Shown in pieces: positions 42,849 through 51,857 of a stretch of DNA of 64,000 bases. Below the pieces are notes generated by a model that did no database searches, had not been told where the DNA came from, and saw nothing but the letters and a program-made list of their open reading frames with translations. The stretch comes from GCA-003244245 sp052390115 (GTDB taxonomy: Bacteria; Actinomycetota; Actinomycetes; Mycobacteriales; Pseudonocardiaceae), in contig JBQTHE010000011.1 in NCBI GenBank assembly GCA_052390115.1, positions 112,947 through 176,946 on the forward strand, given 5' to 3'. The translations under genes were made by a program, and so were the position numbers. How positions within the stretch are numbered: position 1 is the stretch's first letter; the number at the start of each line of letters is the position of its first letter.

Positions 42849-44237
42849 GTGAACTGGACCGTGGATGTTCCGGTCGACACGCTCCCGGAGCTACCGCCGC
42901 TGCCTGCCGATCTCCGCATCAGGCTTGACGCTGCACTGGCACTGCCTGCCAGGCAGCAGCCGAGCTGGCCTGACCCGGAAGCGGTGCGCAGCGTACGCAC
43001 CGTGCTGGAAAGCGTCCCGCCGATCACCGTGCCGCCTGAGGTGGACCAGCTGCGGGATCAGCTCGGGGCGGTCGCCCGCGGCGAGGCTTTCCTGCTGCAG
43101 GGCGGGGACTGCGCCGAGACCTTCGTCGACAACACCGAGCCGCACCTGCGGGCCAACATCCGCACGCTGCTGCAGATGGCAGTGGTACTCACCTACGGAT
43201 CAAGCATGCCGGTGGTGAAGGTGGGGCGGGTGGCCGGTCAGTACGCCAAGCCGAGATCCGCGCCGATTGACGCACTCGGCTTGGCGTCCTACCGCGGCGA
43301 CATGATCAACTCGTTGGTCGCCAGCCCCGAGGCGCGGCTGCATGATCCGTCACGGATGATCCGGGCCTACGCCAACGCCGCGGCGGCGATGAACCTGGTG
43401 CGGGCACTGACCTTGGCCGGTATGGCGGACCTGCACAAGGTGCACGACTGGAACAAGGACTTCGTGCGGCGATCGCCGGCCGGGGCACGCTACGAGGCCT
43501 TGGCCGGCGAGATCGACCGGGGCCTGCGCTTCATGTCGGCCTGCGGCGTCAACGACTCATCCCTGCATTCCACCGAGATCTATGCCAGTCATGAGGCGTT
43601 GGTGCTGGACTACGAGCGCGCCATGCTCCGCCTGGTCCGCACTGCTGACACGCCCAAGCTCTACGACCTGTCCGCGCACTTCCTCTGGGTGGGGGAGCGA
43701 ACCCGCGCGCTGGACGGGGCACATATCGCCTTCGCCGAGCTGCTGGCCAATCCCATCGGACTCAAGCTTGGTCCGAGCACCACCCCCGACCAGGCGGTGG
43801 AGTACGTCGAGCGACTCGACCCGCACGGCGTCCCTGGCCGGCTCACCCTGATCTCCCGGATGGGGGCGCAGCGGGTCCGCGATGTGCTGCCGGAGATCGT
43901 GCAGAAGGTCACTGCCGCTGGGCATCAGGTGATCTGGCAGTGCGACCCGATGCATGGCAACACCATCGAGTCCTCCACCGGGTACAAGACCAGGCATTTC
44001 GACTGGGTGGTCGACGAGGTGCAAGGTTTCTTCGAGGTGCACCACGCGCTGGGTACCTATCCCGGTGGGATCCATGTGGAACTCACCGGGGAGGACGTCA
44101 CCGAGTGCCTCGGCGGCGCGCAGGACATCTCCGATGCTGACCTGTCAGGACGCTACGAAACCGCGTGCGATCCGCGGCTGAACACCCAGCAGGCGCTGGA
44201 GCTCGCGTTCCTGGTCGCCGAGATGCTTCGCTCTTGA
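42849..44237 (+). CDS. aroG: Class II 3-deoxy-7-phosphoheptulonate (DAHP) synthase
   Basis: The first shikimate pathway step: PEP plus erythrose-4-phosphate to DAHP. The 462-aa product has the class II (plant-like) landmarks FLLQGGDCAETFVDN, KVGRVAGQYAKPRS, IWQCDPMHGNTIES and GGIHVELTGEDVTECLGG with metal ligands. Length and N-terminal extension match Rv2178c, which is feedback-regulated and partners with chorismate mutase. GTG 42849 has TACCCT at 42834-42839, 9 nt upstream, and no Shine-Dalgarno. Confidence 0.97.
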   Translation: MNWTVDVPVDTLPELPPLPADLRIRLDAALALPARQQPSWPDPEAVRSVRTVLESVPPITVPPEVDQLRDQLGAVARGEAFLLQGGDCAETFVDNTEPHLRANIRTLLQMAVVLTYGSSMPVVKVGRVAGQYAKPRSAPIDALGLASYRGDMINSLVASPEARLHDPSRMIRAYANAAAAMNLVRALTLAGMADLHKVHDWNKDFVRRSPAGARYEALAGEIDRGLRFMSACGVNDSSLHSTEIYASHEALVLDYERAMLRLVRTADTPKLYDLSAHFLWVGERTRALDGAHIAFAELLANPIGLKLGPSTTPDQAVEYVERLDPHGVPGRLTLISRMGAQRVRDVLPEIVQKVTAAGHQVIWQCDPMHGNTIESSTGYKTRHFDWVVDEVQGFFEVHHALGTYPGGIHVELTGEDVTECLGGAQDISDADLSGRYETACDPRLNTQQALELAFLVAEMLRS

Positions 44238-44251
44238 GCGCGGAGCGCTCA
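44235..44251. terminator. Short hairpin between convergent aroG and pknL
   Basis: TGAGCGC (44235-44241) pairs with GCGCTCA (44245-44251) around GGA. It begins in the aroG stop codon and lies 10 bp from the pknL stop. A second GCGCTC follows at 44257. It is a likely bidirectional terminator. Confidence 0.5.
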
Positions 44252-44260
44252 CAACAGCGC

Positions 44261-46201
44261 TCATAACGTTGTCAGCTGGATGGTGGTACCGGGGCGGACG
44301 GGCTGACCGGCTCCGGGTGACTGCGAGATCACCTGATCCGACAGCCCTCCGAGGAGGGCGAATCCCCCGAAAGACCCGCGAACCGTGCTGTTCAGCCCAG
44401 CGTCGGCGAGCACCTGCTGGGCCTGCTCAACGGACAACCCGACCACGTCGGGCACTACCGGCGCGTTACTCACCAGCAGGACGACCCTGGTGCCGCGGGT
44501 AGTGCCGGTACCGGCCTCCGGGTCGGTACCGATCGCGCGCCCACCGGCCACCTGGCCGTCGAACTGGCGGCGCACCAGCGTGGTCAGGCCGGCCCGGGCC
44601 AGCGCCGAGACCGCCTCAGCCTGACGCAGACCCCGCACGTCCGGCACGGTGGTCGGGGCCACTCCCTTGCTGATCACCAGAGTCACCGGTGCACCCACGG
44701 TGAGCGTGGTGCCGGCCGCCGGCCGCAGTCCGATCACAGCACCCCTGCGGACGGTGTCGTGAAACTCCTCGGCGCCTGGGTCGCGACGTGGGCTCAGGTC
44801 CGCCTCGCGCAGCGCGTCCTCGGCCTCTTCCGCCGCGATGCCTGCCGCCAGATCGGGCACCACCGGATGGCCCAGCGAGATCACCACGGTGACGCCCGAC
44901 CCGCGCACCGCGCGGTCGCCCGGCCCGGGATCGCTGCTGACCACCGCGCCGCCGGGGACGGCGTCGTTGTGATCCTCGGTGAGGTTGAACTTGAGGTCGG
45001 CGGCGGCCAGCGTGGCCTCCACGGCGCTGCGCTGCAGACCCGTGAGGTCGGGCACCACGGTCCACCGTCCGCTACCCAGCCACCACGCGCCCACCCCGAT
45101 CGCGCTCGCGAGCATCATCACGATCATCATCCAGACGATGAAGGCGCGGCGGTTGCGAGCACGCTCGCGCAGATAGGGATCGTCGTGGGGGAGTGGTCCA
45201 CCAGTCACCCCATCGGCCCTAGCCAGGGCCCGGGTCCCTTGCGGTCCATGTTCGGTAGGTGGGGCGGCCACCGCGGTCGCGGCCACCGCTGCCATCGACC
45301 GCGCGGCCGCAGGCACGGGTACCGGAACTCGGTCGATCCCCAGGTCGATGCGCACCGCCTGCAGGGCGAGCAGGAACGCCGACGCGTCCGGAGGGCGCGC
45401 CGCCGGGTCCCGACGGGTAGCCTGCACGACCAGGTCGTCCAGCGGTGCGGGCACTTCTGCTCCTGCCGTGCTAGGGGCCGGCATGTCGTCATTGACGTGG
45501 CGATAGGCCACAGACAGTGCGGTTTCCCCGATGTACGGCGGTGCCCCGGTGAGCATCTCGAACAGCAGCACACCGGCGGCGTAGACGTCGCTTCGGGCGT
45601 CGGCCGCGCCGGTGGCGACCTGTTCTGGCGAGAGGTAGGCGACCGTGCCGAGAATGACGTCGCCGGTGCTGCTGACCTCAGCCGCCGCGCGAACCAGCCC
45701 GAAGTCGGCTACCTTCACCACGCCGCCGGGCCCGATGAGGACGTTCTCCGGCTTTACGTCTCGATGAACCAGTCCCTCCCGGTGCGCCGCCGCCAGTGCC
45801 GAGAGCACCCGGTCGGCCACCGCGATGGCCAGCGGTACCGGCAGCCTGCCGTGCTGACGTAGCAGATCACGCAGCGTTGCACCGTCCACCAGTTCCATCA
45901 CCAGGAACACGTGGTCACCAGCGAACGAGGAGTCGACGCCCTGGTCATGAACCCCGACCACCCCGGGATGGTGCAGCCGCGCAGCCGCGCGGGCCTCCCG
46001 TTCGAAGCGCTGCAGGAACATCGGATCGGCGGCGAACCGGGGAGCCATCACCTTGATCGCGACCGGACGCTCCAGCCGGGTGTCCGTGCCCCGGTAGACG
46101 GTGGACATGCCGCCGCGGGCCAGCACGGGACCAACCCGGTAGCGCCCGTCGAGCAGGCTGCCGACCAGGTTCCCGTCGTGATCGGGCCCCTGTCGTTCCA
46201 C
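44261..46201 (-). CDS. pknL: PASTA-domain Ser/Thr protein kinase, PknL-like
   Basis: A 646-aa receptor kinase. The kinase domain covers about residues 21-285: glycine loop VLARGGMSTVYRG, ATP-binding K50 (AIKVMAP), catalytic D148 in HRDVKPEN, VADFGLV, and LGTVAYLSPEQ. A linker of about 65 residues precedes one membrane helix (AFIVWMMIVMMLASAIGVGAWW, about 354-375). Four extracellular PASTA repeats follow (PDLTG..., PDLAAG..., PDVRG..., PDVVG...). PASTA repeats bind peptidoglycan fragments in related kinases. It is equivalent to Rv2176 and divergent from the small DNA-binding protein gene homologous to Rv2175c, a known PknL substrate. Confidence 0.94.
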   Translation of the reverse strand: MERQGPDHDGNLVGSLLDGRYRVGPVLARGGMSTVYRGTDTRLERPVAIKVMAPRFAADPMFLQRFEREARAAARLHHPGVVGVHDQGVDSSFAGDHVFLVMELVDGATLRDLLRQHGRLPVPLAIAVADRVLSALAAAHREGLVHRDVKPENVLIGPGGVVKVADFGLVRAAAEVSSTGDVILGTVAYLSPEQVATGAADARSDVYAAGVLLFEMLTGAPPYIGETALSVAYRHVNDDMPAPSTAGAEVPAPLDDLVVQATRRDPAARPPDASAFLLALQAVRIDLGIDRVPVPVPAAARSMAAVAATAVAAPPTEHGPQGTRALARADGVTGGPLPHDDPYLRERARNRRAFIVWMMIVMMLASAIGVGAWWLGSGRWTVVPDLTGLQRSAVEATLAAADLKFNLTEDHNDAVPGGAVVSSDPGPGDRAVRGSGVTVVISLGHPVVPDLAAGIAAEEAEDALREADLSPRRDPGAEEFHDTVRRGAVIGLRPAAGTTLTVGAPVTLVISKGVAPTTVPDVRGLRQAEAVSALARAGLTTLVRRQFDGQVAGGRAIGTDPEAGTGTTRGTRVVLLVSNAPVVPDVVGLSVEQAQQVLADAGLNSTVRGSFGGFALLGGLSDQVISQSPGAGQPVRPGTTIQLTTL

Positions 46202-46290
46202 AGTCTGAGGATCGTAAAGGCTTGCCCCGGACCGTACGGACCCGGCGCTGCCCGAACGGCGGAAGGGCGCCGGCTGGCCGGTATGGCAGG

Positions 46291-46665
46291 GTGACCACTG
46301 TGAGCGACACCCCTATCGCCCCGGACGTGCTCGAGCCCGAGGTGGTGGTACTGCCGCTACCCGACGTGGCGCAACGGCTCGGGCTGCCGGTGACCCGGGT
46401 ACACCAGATGCTGCGTGACGGGCAACTGCTGGGGGTGCGCCGCCACGGAGTTGCGGTGGTGCCCGCGGAGTTCCTGAGCGGCGACGCGGTCGTCAAGGGG
46501 CTACCCGGCACGATCACCCTGCTGCGTGACGCCGGCTACTCCACCGAGGAGATCCTGCGCTGGCTGTTCACCGCGGAGGACTCGCTGCCCGGTACCCCCA
46601 TCGGTGCACTGCGAACCGACCGGGGCCGCGAGGTGAAGCGTCGCGCCCAGGCAATGGGGTTCTGA
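46291..46665 (+). CDS. Rv2175c-like small DNA-binding protein
   Basis: A 124-aa protein with a winged-helix/MerR-like HTH: VVLPLPDVAQRLGLPVTRVHQMLRDGQL, then GVRRHGVAVVPAEFL. The C-terminal conserved block has GTITLLRDAGYSTEEILRWLF and REVKRRAQAMGF. This matches Rv2175c, whose DNA binding is lost on phosphorylation by PknL in M. tuberculosis. It is divergent from the pknL-like gene here (89 bp between starts), supporting the pairing. Two in-frame GTG codons (46291 and 46300) are possible starts; the N-terminal Thr/Ser residues are candidate phospho-sites. Confidence 0.88.
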   Translation: MTTVSDTPIAPDVLEPEVVVLPLPDVAQRLGLPVTRVHQMLRDGQLLGVRRHGVAVVPAEFLSGDAVVKGLPGTITLLRDAGYSTEEILRWLFTAEDSLPGTPIGALRTDRGREVKRRAQAMGF

Positions 46666-46771
46666 TCGGGTGCAGTGCTCCAATCCCTGATCGGGCGCGG
46701 TATCCTCGCGTGCAATTTCTCAGTGGTCTAGCTGGGGACTGTTTGCTGGGTCAGGCAAAGGGAGGGCACTG

Positions 46772-46978
46772 ATGCTCAGAAGGCTCGGAAAGCTGGTAGC
46801 TCTTGTGGGGATCGCCCAGGCGGCGGTCCGGTACGCCAAGAGCAACCCCGACAAGGTCAACAAGATCGCCGACCAGGCCGGTCGTTTCGTCGACGAGCGC
46901 ACCAAGGGCAAGTACCACGACCAGATCGACGGCGCGGTGCGCAAGGTCCAGGACGCCACCAACCGGCGGCCTGAGTAG
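46772..46978 (+). CDS. MT0933-like small protein (antitoxin family annotation)
   Basis: A 68-aa basic protein ending in KGKYHDQIDGAVRKVQDATNR. That segment is the core of the MT0933 antitoxin family, whose members have GGKYSDQIDK-like motifs. The N terminus MLRRLGKLVALVGIAQAAVRY may form an amphipathic or membrane helix. ATG 46772 has AAGGGAGGG 5 nt upstream. No toxin gene lies beside it, so an antitoxin role is not supported here; family annotation is weak in general. Confidence 0.78.
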   Translation: MLRRLGKLVALVGIAQAAVRYAKSNPDKVNKIADQAGRFVDERTKGKYHDQIDGAVRKVQDATNRRPE

Positions 46979-47003
46979 CGAGTCACCCGATCAGGGCTCG
47001 AAG

Positions 47004-47687
47004 CTAGCAGGGTTCGAAGCCGGCCCCGTCGAACCGGTCCACAGTGGTGAACTGTTCGACGGGGCGGCGGCGGAGCGTGCGAATCGTCCGAACGGGGTGC
47101 CCGAGTGCGATCAGGCCGGCGACCGCGTGGCCGTCAGGAATTCCGATGAGGTCCCGCACTGCTGGCTCCTGCCTGGCCAGTACCGAGGTCAGCACGCCGC
47201 CGAGGCCCTCGTTACGGGCGGCCAGCAGGATGTTGTGCCCGAACGGGTAGATCGACCCGCCGCCCACGATGCTCTGCCGATCCAGCCCATTGTCCACACA
47301 GGCCAGCGCACCGAGATCGGCGATCAAGAGCAGCAGCACCGGGACGGTGTCCAGGGTGTCGGCGAAGGCATTGGGCTGGAGCACCTCACGGGCTGCGACG
47401 AGATCGACCGCCGGGCCGGTCCAGCGGCCGTGCTCGCGCGGCGCGAACGGCACCAGCCCGGTGTCGACGTGCGCCATGTACTCGCGCCAACCGAGGTCGT
47501 AGAGTTCCCGGATCCGGCGCCGGATATCTGGATCGCGCAGCACGACGACGTGCCATCCCTGCCGGTTGCCCCCGCTGGGTGCGAATCGGGCGTGGTCGAG
47601 GATCCGGTGCAACACCGCATCCGGCACGGCCTCGCCGGTGAACATCCGGGTTGCCGGTGTCGTGCGCATGACCTCGTAGAGCTCCAC
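47004..47687 (-). CDS. Nitroreductase family protein
   Basis: A 227-aa FMN-dependent oxidoreductase. It starts VELYEVMRTTPATRMF, with ARFAPSGGNRQGWHVVVLRD (FMN-binding Arg/Ser region), and ends with GLGGVLTSVL and IGIPDGHAVAGLIALGHPV. This is the nitroreductase/BluB-like fold; substrates may be quinones, nitro compounds or others. It is convergent with the MT0933-like gene (25 bp) and divergent from the thioredoxin-like gene (105 bp). It has no partner genes that would show a pathway. Confidence 0.9.
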   Translation of the reverse strand: MELYEVMRTTPATRMFTGEAVPDAVLHRILDHARFAPSGGNRQGWHVVVLRDPDIRRRIRELYDLGWREYMAHVDTGLVPFAPREHGRWTGPAVDLVAAREVLQPNAFADTLDTVPVLLLLIADLGALACVDNGLDRQSIVGGGSIYPFGHNILLAARNEGLGGVLTSVLARQEPAVRDLIGIPDGHAVAGLIALGHPVRTIRTLRRRPVEQFTTVDRFDGAGFEPC

Positions 47688-47792
47688 AGGTGGCCAACCT
47701 ACCGGCCAGGCTCCCGATGCCCCCGCGCTGAGCAGCGACGAGCGACCTGCCCTAGGGCGAGAGTTCAGCCCTCTGATGAGAGACTGGCGACC

Positions 47793-48359
47793 ATGGCAGT
47801 GAACTCATTCATGGTCCCGCTCGGCACCCCGGCCCCGCCGTTCGCCCTGCCGTCCCTCGACGGCCACACGGTGACCTCTGACGACCTCGCCCCCGGTCGG
47901 CCACTGCTGGTGATGTTCCTGTCCAATCACTGCCCCTATGTCCGGCACATCGAGCGGGAACTCGGGTCGCTGGTCGCCGAGTACACCGAACGAGACGTGG
48001 CCGCGGTGGCGATCTGCAGCAACGACATCCAGACCCATCCCGCCGACGGTCCGGGCGGGCTGGCCGAACAGGCCTCCCGCGCCGGGTTCACCTTCCCGTA
48101 CCTGCGCGACGACACCCAGGAGATCGCGCTGGCCTACCGGGGCGCGTGCACCCCGGACTTCTTCCTCTATGACGCAGCGCGCAAGCTCGTCTACCGAGGC
48201 GAATTCGACGAGTCCCGCCCGCGCAACGACGTCCCGGTGACCGGTAGGGCGTTGCGCGCGGCGCTCGAGTCGGTGCTGACCGGGCAGCCGGTAGAAGAAC
48301 CGCAGGTGCCCAGCATGGGCTGCGGCATCAAGTGGAAGCCGGGCAATGAGCCGCGCTAA
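47793..48359 (+). CDS. Thioredoxin-fold (AhpC/TSA-Redoxin-like) protein
   Basis: A 188-aa protein with an AhpC/TSA-type fold. It has MVPLGTPAPPFALPSLDG at the N terminus, FLSNHCPYVRHIERELG (one Cys in the position of the peroxidatic/thioredoxin site) and YRGACTPDFFLYDAARKLVYRGEFD. The last part has SMGCGIKWKPG. This is the widespread thioredoxin family protein group with NHCPYV, thought to be a thiol-disulfide or peroxidase-like enzyme; no specific function is proven. ATG 47793 lies inside a much longer open frame, but similarity begins here. Confidence 0.88.
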   Translation: MAVNSFMVPLGTPAPPFALPSLDGHTVTSDDLAPGRPLLVMFLSNHCPYVRHIERELGSLVAEYTERDVAAVAICSNDIQTHPADGPGGLAEQASRAGFTFPYLRDDTQEIALAYRGACTPDFFLYDAARKLVYRGEFDESRPRNDVPVTGRALRAALESVLTGQPVEEPQVPSMGCGIKWKPGNEPR

Positions 48360-48445
48360 CCGGCACCCGTATCACCGACCAGAAGTAACCACGGCGATAC
48401 CCCCCGTTACGGGGTCTTGACACGAGCCGCCTAATCTGCTCGCCC

Positions 48446-49216
48446 GTGGAAGCGGATCACAACTCGCAGGGCCGTCGGCGCACCGACGGCCCGGTAGTCG
48501 GCCAGACCGGCGCCCGGTTCGGCGGCACGGCGGGACGTCGTAGCCGGGCGGTCGAGCCGCCGGAGGAGGACGACGCCGTTGCGACCCAACATCAACGCGG
48601 AGATCACGTCGTCGGCCAGACCGGCGCCCGGTTCCCCTCGCTGTTGAGCAGTTGGCGGCGCAAGCTTGAGGAGCAGGACCCCGAACAACAGGACCCCGAA
48701 CAACAGGATCACGGCCAGCCGGAACACGAGCAGCCGGCGGTGGCGGCCACCAGCGCCCAGCGCCCGGCCGGCCAGCAGCAGGCCGGGCAGGCGGGCGTAG
48801 CACAGCCGGAGATCGCACCGCCGGTACTCGAGCCTGACGGTGGCGACGAGGCGGATGGGACCGACTGGGACAGATCGAAGGAGAGCTACGACTTGGTGCG
48901 GCCTTACTTCTGGACCGGGGGACGGACCGCGGCACAGGTAGACCTTGCGGTCGAGACCTTGGTCTCGGCAACCGGTCACCCACCCGAGCCTCCGGCCCGT
49001 CCGGAGCACCGCACGATCCTGCAGCTCTGCGCCACCCCCCACTCGGTCGCGGAGCTCGCCGCCCTGCTGTCGATACCCCTGGGAGTAGCCCGAGTACTGC
49101 TGGGAGACCTGGCCGCGACGGGCAGCCTCGCGGTACACCGTACGGCAGGCGCAGCTGATTCCGCACCAGACGTCGCCCTGATGCAGCGGGTGCTCACCGG
49201 CCTGCGGCGACTGTAG
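48446..49216 (+). CDS. DUF742 domain protein, orphan (no conservon partners)
   Basis: A 256-aa protein. Residues 1-about 150 are disordered, Gln/Glu/Gly-rich, with the sequence VVGQTGARF present twice and an EQQDPEQQDPEQQD run. The C-terminal about 100 residues are a DUF742 domain: DLVRPYFWTGGRTAA, HRTILQLCATPHSVAELAAL and LSIPLGVARVLLGDLAATG. DUF742 proteins usually sit in conservon (cvn) operons with a histidine-kinase-like protein, a roadblock protein and a small GTPase; none is nearby. GTG 48446 has TAATCT 8 nt upstream (48432-48437), so probably leaderless. Confidence 0.85.
   Translation: MEADHNSQGRRRTDGPVVGQTGARFGGTAGRRSRAVEPPEEDDAVATQHQRGDHVVGQTGARFPSLLSSWRRKLEEQDPEQQDPEQQDHGQPEHEQPAVAATSAQRPAGQQQAGQAGVAQPEIAPPVLEPDGGDEADGTDWDRSKESYDLVRPYFWTGGRTAAQVDLAVETLVSATGHPPEPPARPEHRTILQLCATPHSVAELAALLSIPLGVARVLLGDLAATGSLAVHRTAGAADSAPDVALMQRVLTGLRRL
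48497..48634. repeat. 24-bp direct repeat within the DUF742 gene
   Basis: GTCGGCCAGACCGGCGCCCG followed by GTTC occurs at 48497-48520 and 48611-48634, 114 bp apart and in frame (38 codons). Both copies encode VGQTGARF in the disordered N-terminal half. Confidence 0.85.
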
Positions 49217-49233
49217 ATCCGGGAGATCCGGGG

Positions 49234-51738
49234 TCAGAGCCGCCCTACCGCGGTCACCCGCACGACCGCCGTGCCGGAGTCGTCGGAGGCGGGCAGGTCG
49301 ATCTCGGCACTGATGCCCCAGTCGTGATGTCCAGCCGGGTCGTCCAGGATCTGCCGCACAACCCACCGGCCCGGCTGGTAGTCGGTGATCAGCAGGTGCG
49401 GGCCACGGGCGTCAGCGCTGGTCCCGATCTCGATATGGTCGTCGAAGTACGGTTCCACGGCCTGGCGCCAGGATTCGGCGTCCCATCCGCTGTCCGCGTC
49501 GAGCTCGCCGAGGTCGTGCCAACGCTGGTGGGCGGCGAGTTCCACCCGGCGGAACAGCGCGTTGCGGACCAGTACCCGGAAGGCCCGCGCGTTGGCCGTC
49601 ACCGGCGGCGGACGCTGATCCACCAGCGCAGGTGACGCATCCGGTGCCTGGGGGTCACGCAGTTTCTCCCACTCGTCCACCAAGCTGGAGTCGACTTGGC
49701 GAACCAGTTCCCCGAGCCACTCCTGCAGGTCACGGAGCCCGTCGGTCTTGGCCTCCTCGGGCACCGTGCGGCGCAGCGCCTGGTAGGCGTCGGCGAGGTA
49801 GCGCAGCACCAGGCCCTCCGAGCGGGCCAGGCCGTAGAACCCGACGTACTCGGTGAAGGTCATCGCTCGCTCGGCGAGGTCGCGAGCCACCGACTTGGGG
49901 GACAGCCGGTGGTCGTCCACCCACGGGTGACCCCGCCGGTAGGTGTCCAGCGCCGCGTTGAGCAGGTCGGCCAGGGGCATCGGGTAGGTCACGTCCTCCA
50001 GCAGCCGCATCCGCTCCTCGTAGTCGATGCCCTCGGCCTTCATCGCCGCCACGGCCTGTCCCTTGGCCTTTGACAGTTGTGCGCCCAACACCTGCCGCGG
50101 ATCGTCCAAAGTGGCCTCGAGCACCGACAGCACGTCCAGCGGGTAGTCCGGCGAGTCCTGATCGAGCAGCTCGATCGCGGCCAGCGCGAACACCGACAGC
50201 GCCTGGTTGAGGGCGAAGTCGAGCTGTAGGTCACCGGTGAGCCGCACGGTGCGACCGTCGGCGTCCGGGATGGCCAGCCGCTCGACGACGCCGGCAGCCA
50301 GCAACGCACGGTAGATCGCGATGGCATGGCGGATATGCCGACGCTGCGCAGGGCGATCTTCGTGGTTGTCGGTGAGCAGGTGGCGCATGGCCGCGAAGGC
50401 GTCGCCGGGCCGGTTGGCGACGTTGAGCAGCATCGCGTGACTCACCGCAAAGCTGGATGTCAGCGGTTCCGGAGCGGCCGCGACCAGCCGGTCGAAGGTG
50501 CGCTCACTCCAGGACACCGATCCCTCGGTGGGTTTCTTGCGCACCACCTTGCGGAGCTTGCGCGGGTCGTCGCCCGCCTTGGCCAGCGCCTTGGTGTTCT
50601 CCACCACGTATTCGGGAGCCTGCACGACGACATCACCTGCGGTGTCGTAGCCGGCCCGCCCGGCCCGCCCGGCGATCTGGTGGAATTCCCGCGCGGTGAG
50701 GTGTCGGGTGCGGGTCCCGTCATACTTGCCCAGCGCGGTGAGCAACACCGTGCGGATCGGCACGTTGATTCCCACCCCGAGGGTGTCCGTGCCGCAGATG
50801 ATCTTCAACAGGCCGGCCTGGGCGAGCCGCTCGACGAGCCGGCGATACTTCGGCAGCATCCCCGCGTGGTGTACGCCGATCCCGTGGCGGACCAGCCGGG
50901 ACAGCGTTCGCCCGAAACCGGTGGCGAACCGGAACCCGCCGATCAAGTCGGCGATGGCGTCCTTCTCGGCCCGACTGCAGACGTTGATACTGGTCAGCGC
51001 TTGCGCCTGCTCCGCAGCTGAGGCCTGAGTGAAGTGCACCACGTAGACCGGTGCCGCCTTGGTGGCCAGCAGTTCTTCCAGCGTCTCGAGCAGCGGCGTC
51101 GTCACGTACCGGAAATGCAGCGGAACCGGCCGCTCGCCCGCGCTGACCACCGCGGTGGGGCGGCCGGTTCGCCGAGTCAGGTCCTGTTCGAAGCGGGTGA
51201 CATCGCCCAACGTTGCGGACATCAGCAGGAACTGGGCCCGCGGAAGCTCGAGCAGCGGCACCTGCCAGGCCCAGCCACGATCCGGGTCGGCGTAGAAGTG
51301 GAACTCGTCCATCACCACCAGGTCGACGTCGGTATCCGGCCCGCTGCGCAGGGCCATGTTGGCCAGTACCTCGGCGGTGCAGCAGATGATCGGCGCCCCG
51401 GCGTTGACACTGGAATCACCGGTCAGCATCCCGATCAGGTCGGCGCCGAAGATCTCGCACAACGCGAAGAACTTCTCCGAGACCAGCGCCTTGATCGGTG
51501 CGGTGTAGACGCTGCGCCTGCCCTGGTCCAGCGCGACCGCGTGCGCGCCAGTCGCAACCAGGCTCTTACCGGATCCGGTAGGGGTGGACAGGATCACGTT
51601 CGAGCCCGAGACGATCTCGATCAGCGCATCCTCCTGGGCGGGGTACAGGGTCAAGCCCTGGCCCGAAACCCAGGTCACAAGGGTGTCGAGCAGCTCGTCA
51701 GGCCCGGAACCGCCGGGCAGCGCCTCGGTGAGCGTCAT
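49234..51738 (-). CDS. DEAD/DEAH-box RNA helicase with DUF3516
   Basis: An 834-aa superfamily 2 helicase of the Ski2/Dob1-like group. It has Walker A in ILSTPTGSGKSLVATGAHA, DEFH in LVVMDEFHFYADP, SATLGD (motif III), GVHHAGMLPKYRRLVE, the CGTDTLGVGINVPIRTV motif and HQIAGRAGRAGYDT (motif VI). The C-terminal about 350 residues match DUF3516, found only with these helicases. It probably unwinds structured RNA; the role is not settled. ATG 51738 begins MTLTEALPGG; the frame extends 56 codons further upstream without similarity. It is convergent with the DUF742 gene (17 bp) and divergent from a kinase gene. Confidence 0.92.
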   Translation of the reverse strand: MTLTEALPGGSGPDELLDTLVTWVSGQGLTLYPAQEDALIEIVSGSNVILSTPTGSGKSLVATGAHAVALDQGRRSVYTAPIKALVSEKFFALCEIFGADLIGMLTGDSSVNAGAPIICCTAEVLANMALRSGPDTDVDLVVMDEFHFYADPDRGWAWQVPLLELPRAQFLLMSATLGDVTRFEQDLTRRTGRPTAVVSAGERPVPLHFRYVTTPLLETLEELLATKAAPVYVVHFTQASAAEQAQALTSINVCSRAEKDAIADLIGGFRFATGFGRTLSRLVRHGIGVHHAGMLPKYRRLVERLAQAGLLKIICGTDTLGVGINVPIRTVLLTALGKYDGTRTRHLTAREFHQIAGRAGRAGYDTAGDVVVQAPEYVVENTKALAKAGDDPRKLRKVVRKKPTEGSVSWSERTFDRLVAAAPEPLTSSFAVSHAMLLNVANRPGDAFAAMRHLLTDNHEDRPAQRRHIRHAIAIYRALLAAGVVERLAIPDADGRTVRLTGDLQLDFALNQALSVFALAAIELLDQDSPDYPLDVLSVLEATLDDPRQVLGAQLSKAKGQAVAAMKAEGIDYEERMRLLEDVTYPMPLADLLNAALDTYRRGHPWVDDHRLSPKSVARDLAERAMTFTEYVGFYGLARSEGLVLRYLADAYQALRRTVPEEAKTDGLRDLQEWLGELVRQVDSSLVDEWEKLRDPQAPDASPALVDQRPPPVTANARAFRVLVRNALFRRVELAAHQRWHDLGELDADSGWDAESWRQAVEPYFDDHIEIGTSADARGPHLLITDYQPGRWVVRQILDDPAGHHDWGISAEIDLPASDDSGTAVVRVTAVGRL

Positions 51739-51857
51739 GGTGCCCACGATGGTGCCCGCGGCCCCCGGCGGGTGGCTAGGCGGGGCCCGTGTGGGCCAGC
51801 CGGCGGCTGCCGGGACCCGGGGCCGGCGCGGTAACCTTGGCTCCCGGGTCGGGGCCA

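Noticed and set aside
46772..47687. Toxin-antitoxin pair formed by the MT0933-like gene and the nitroreductase
   Set aside because: The genes are convergent and the second is a typical flavoenzyme, not a toxin.
46803..47792. Long plus-strand open frame fused to the start of the thioredoxin-like protein
   Set aside because: It is antisense to the nitroreductase gene, and similarity begins only at ATG 47793.
48417..48437. TTGACA and TAATCT as a -35/-10 pair before the DUF742 gene
   Set aside because: The spacer is 9 bp, far shorter than the usual 16-18; only the -10-like box was kept, as a leaderless start signal.
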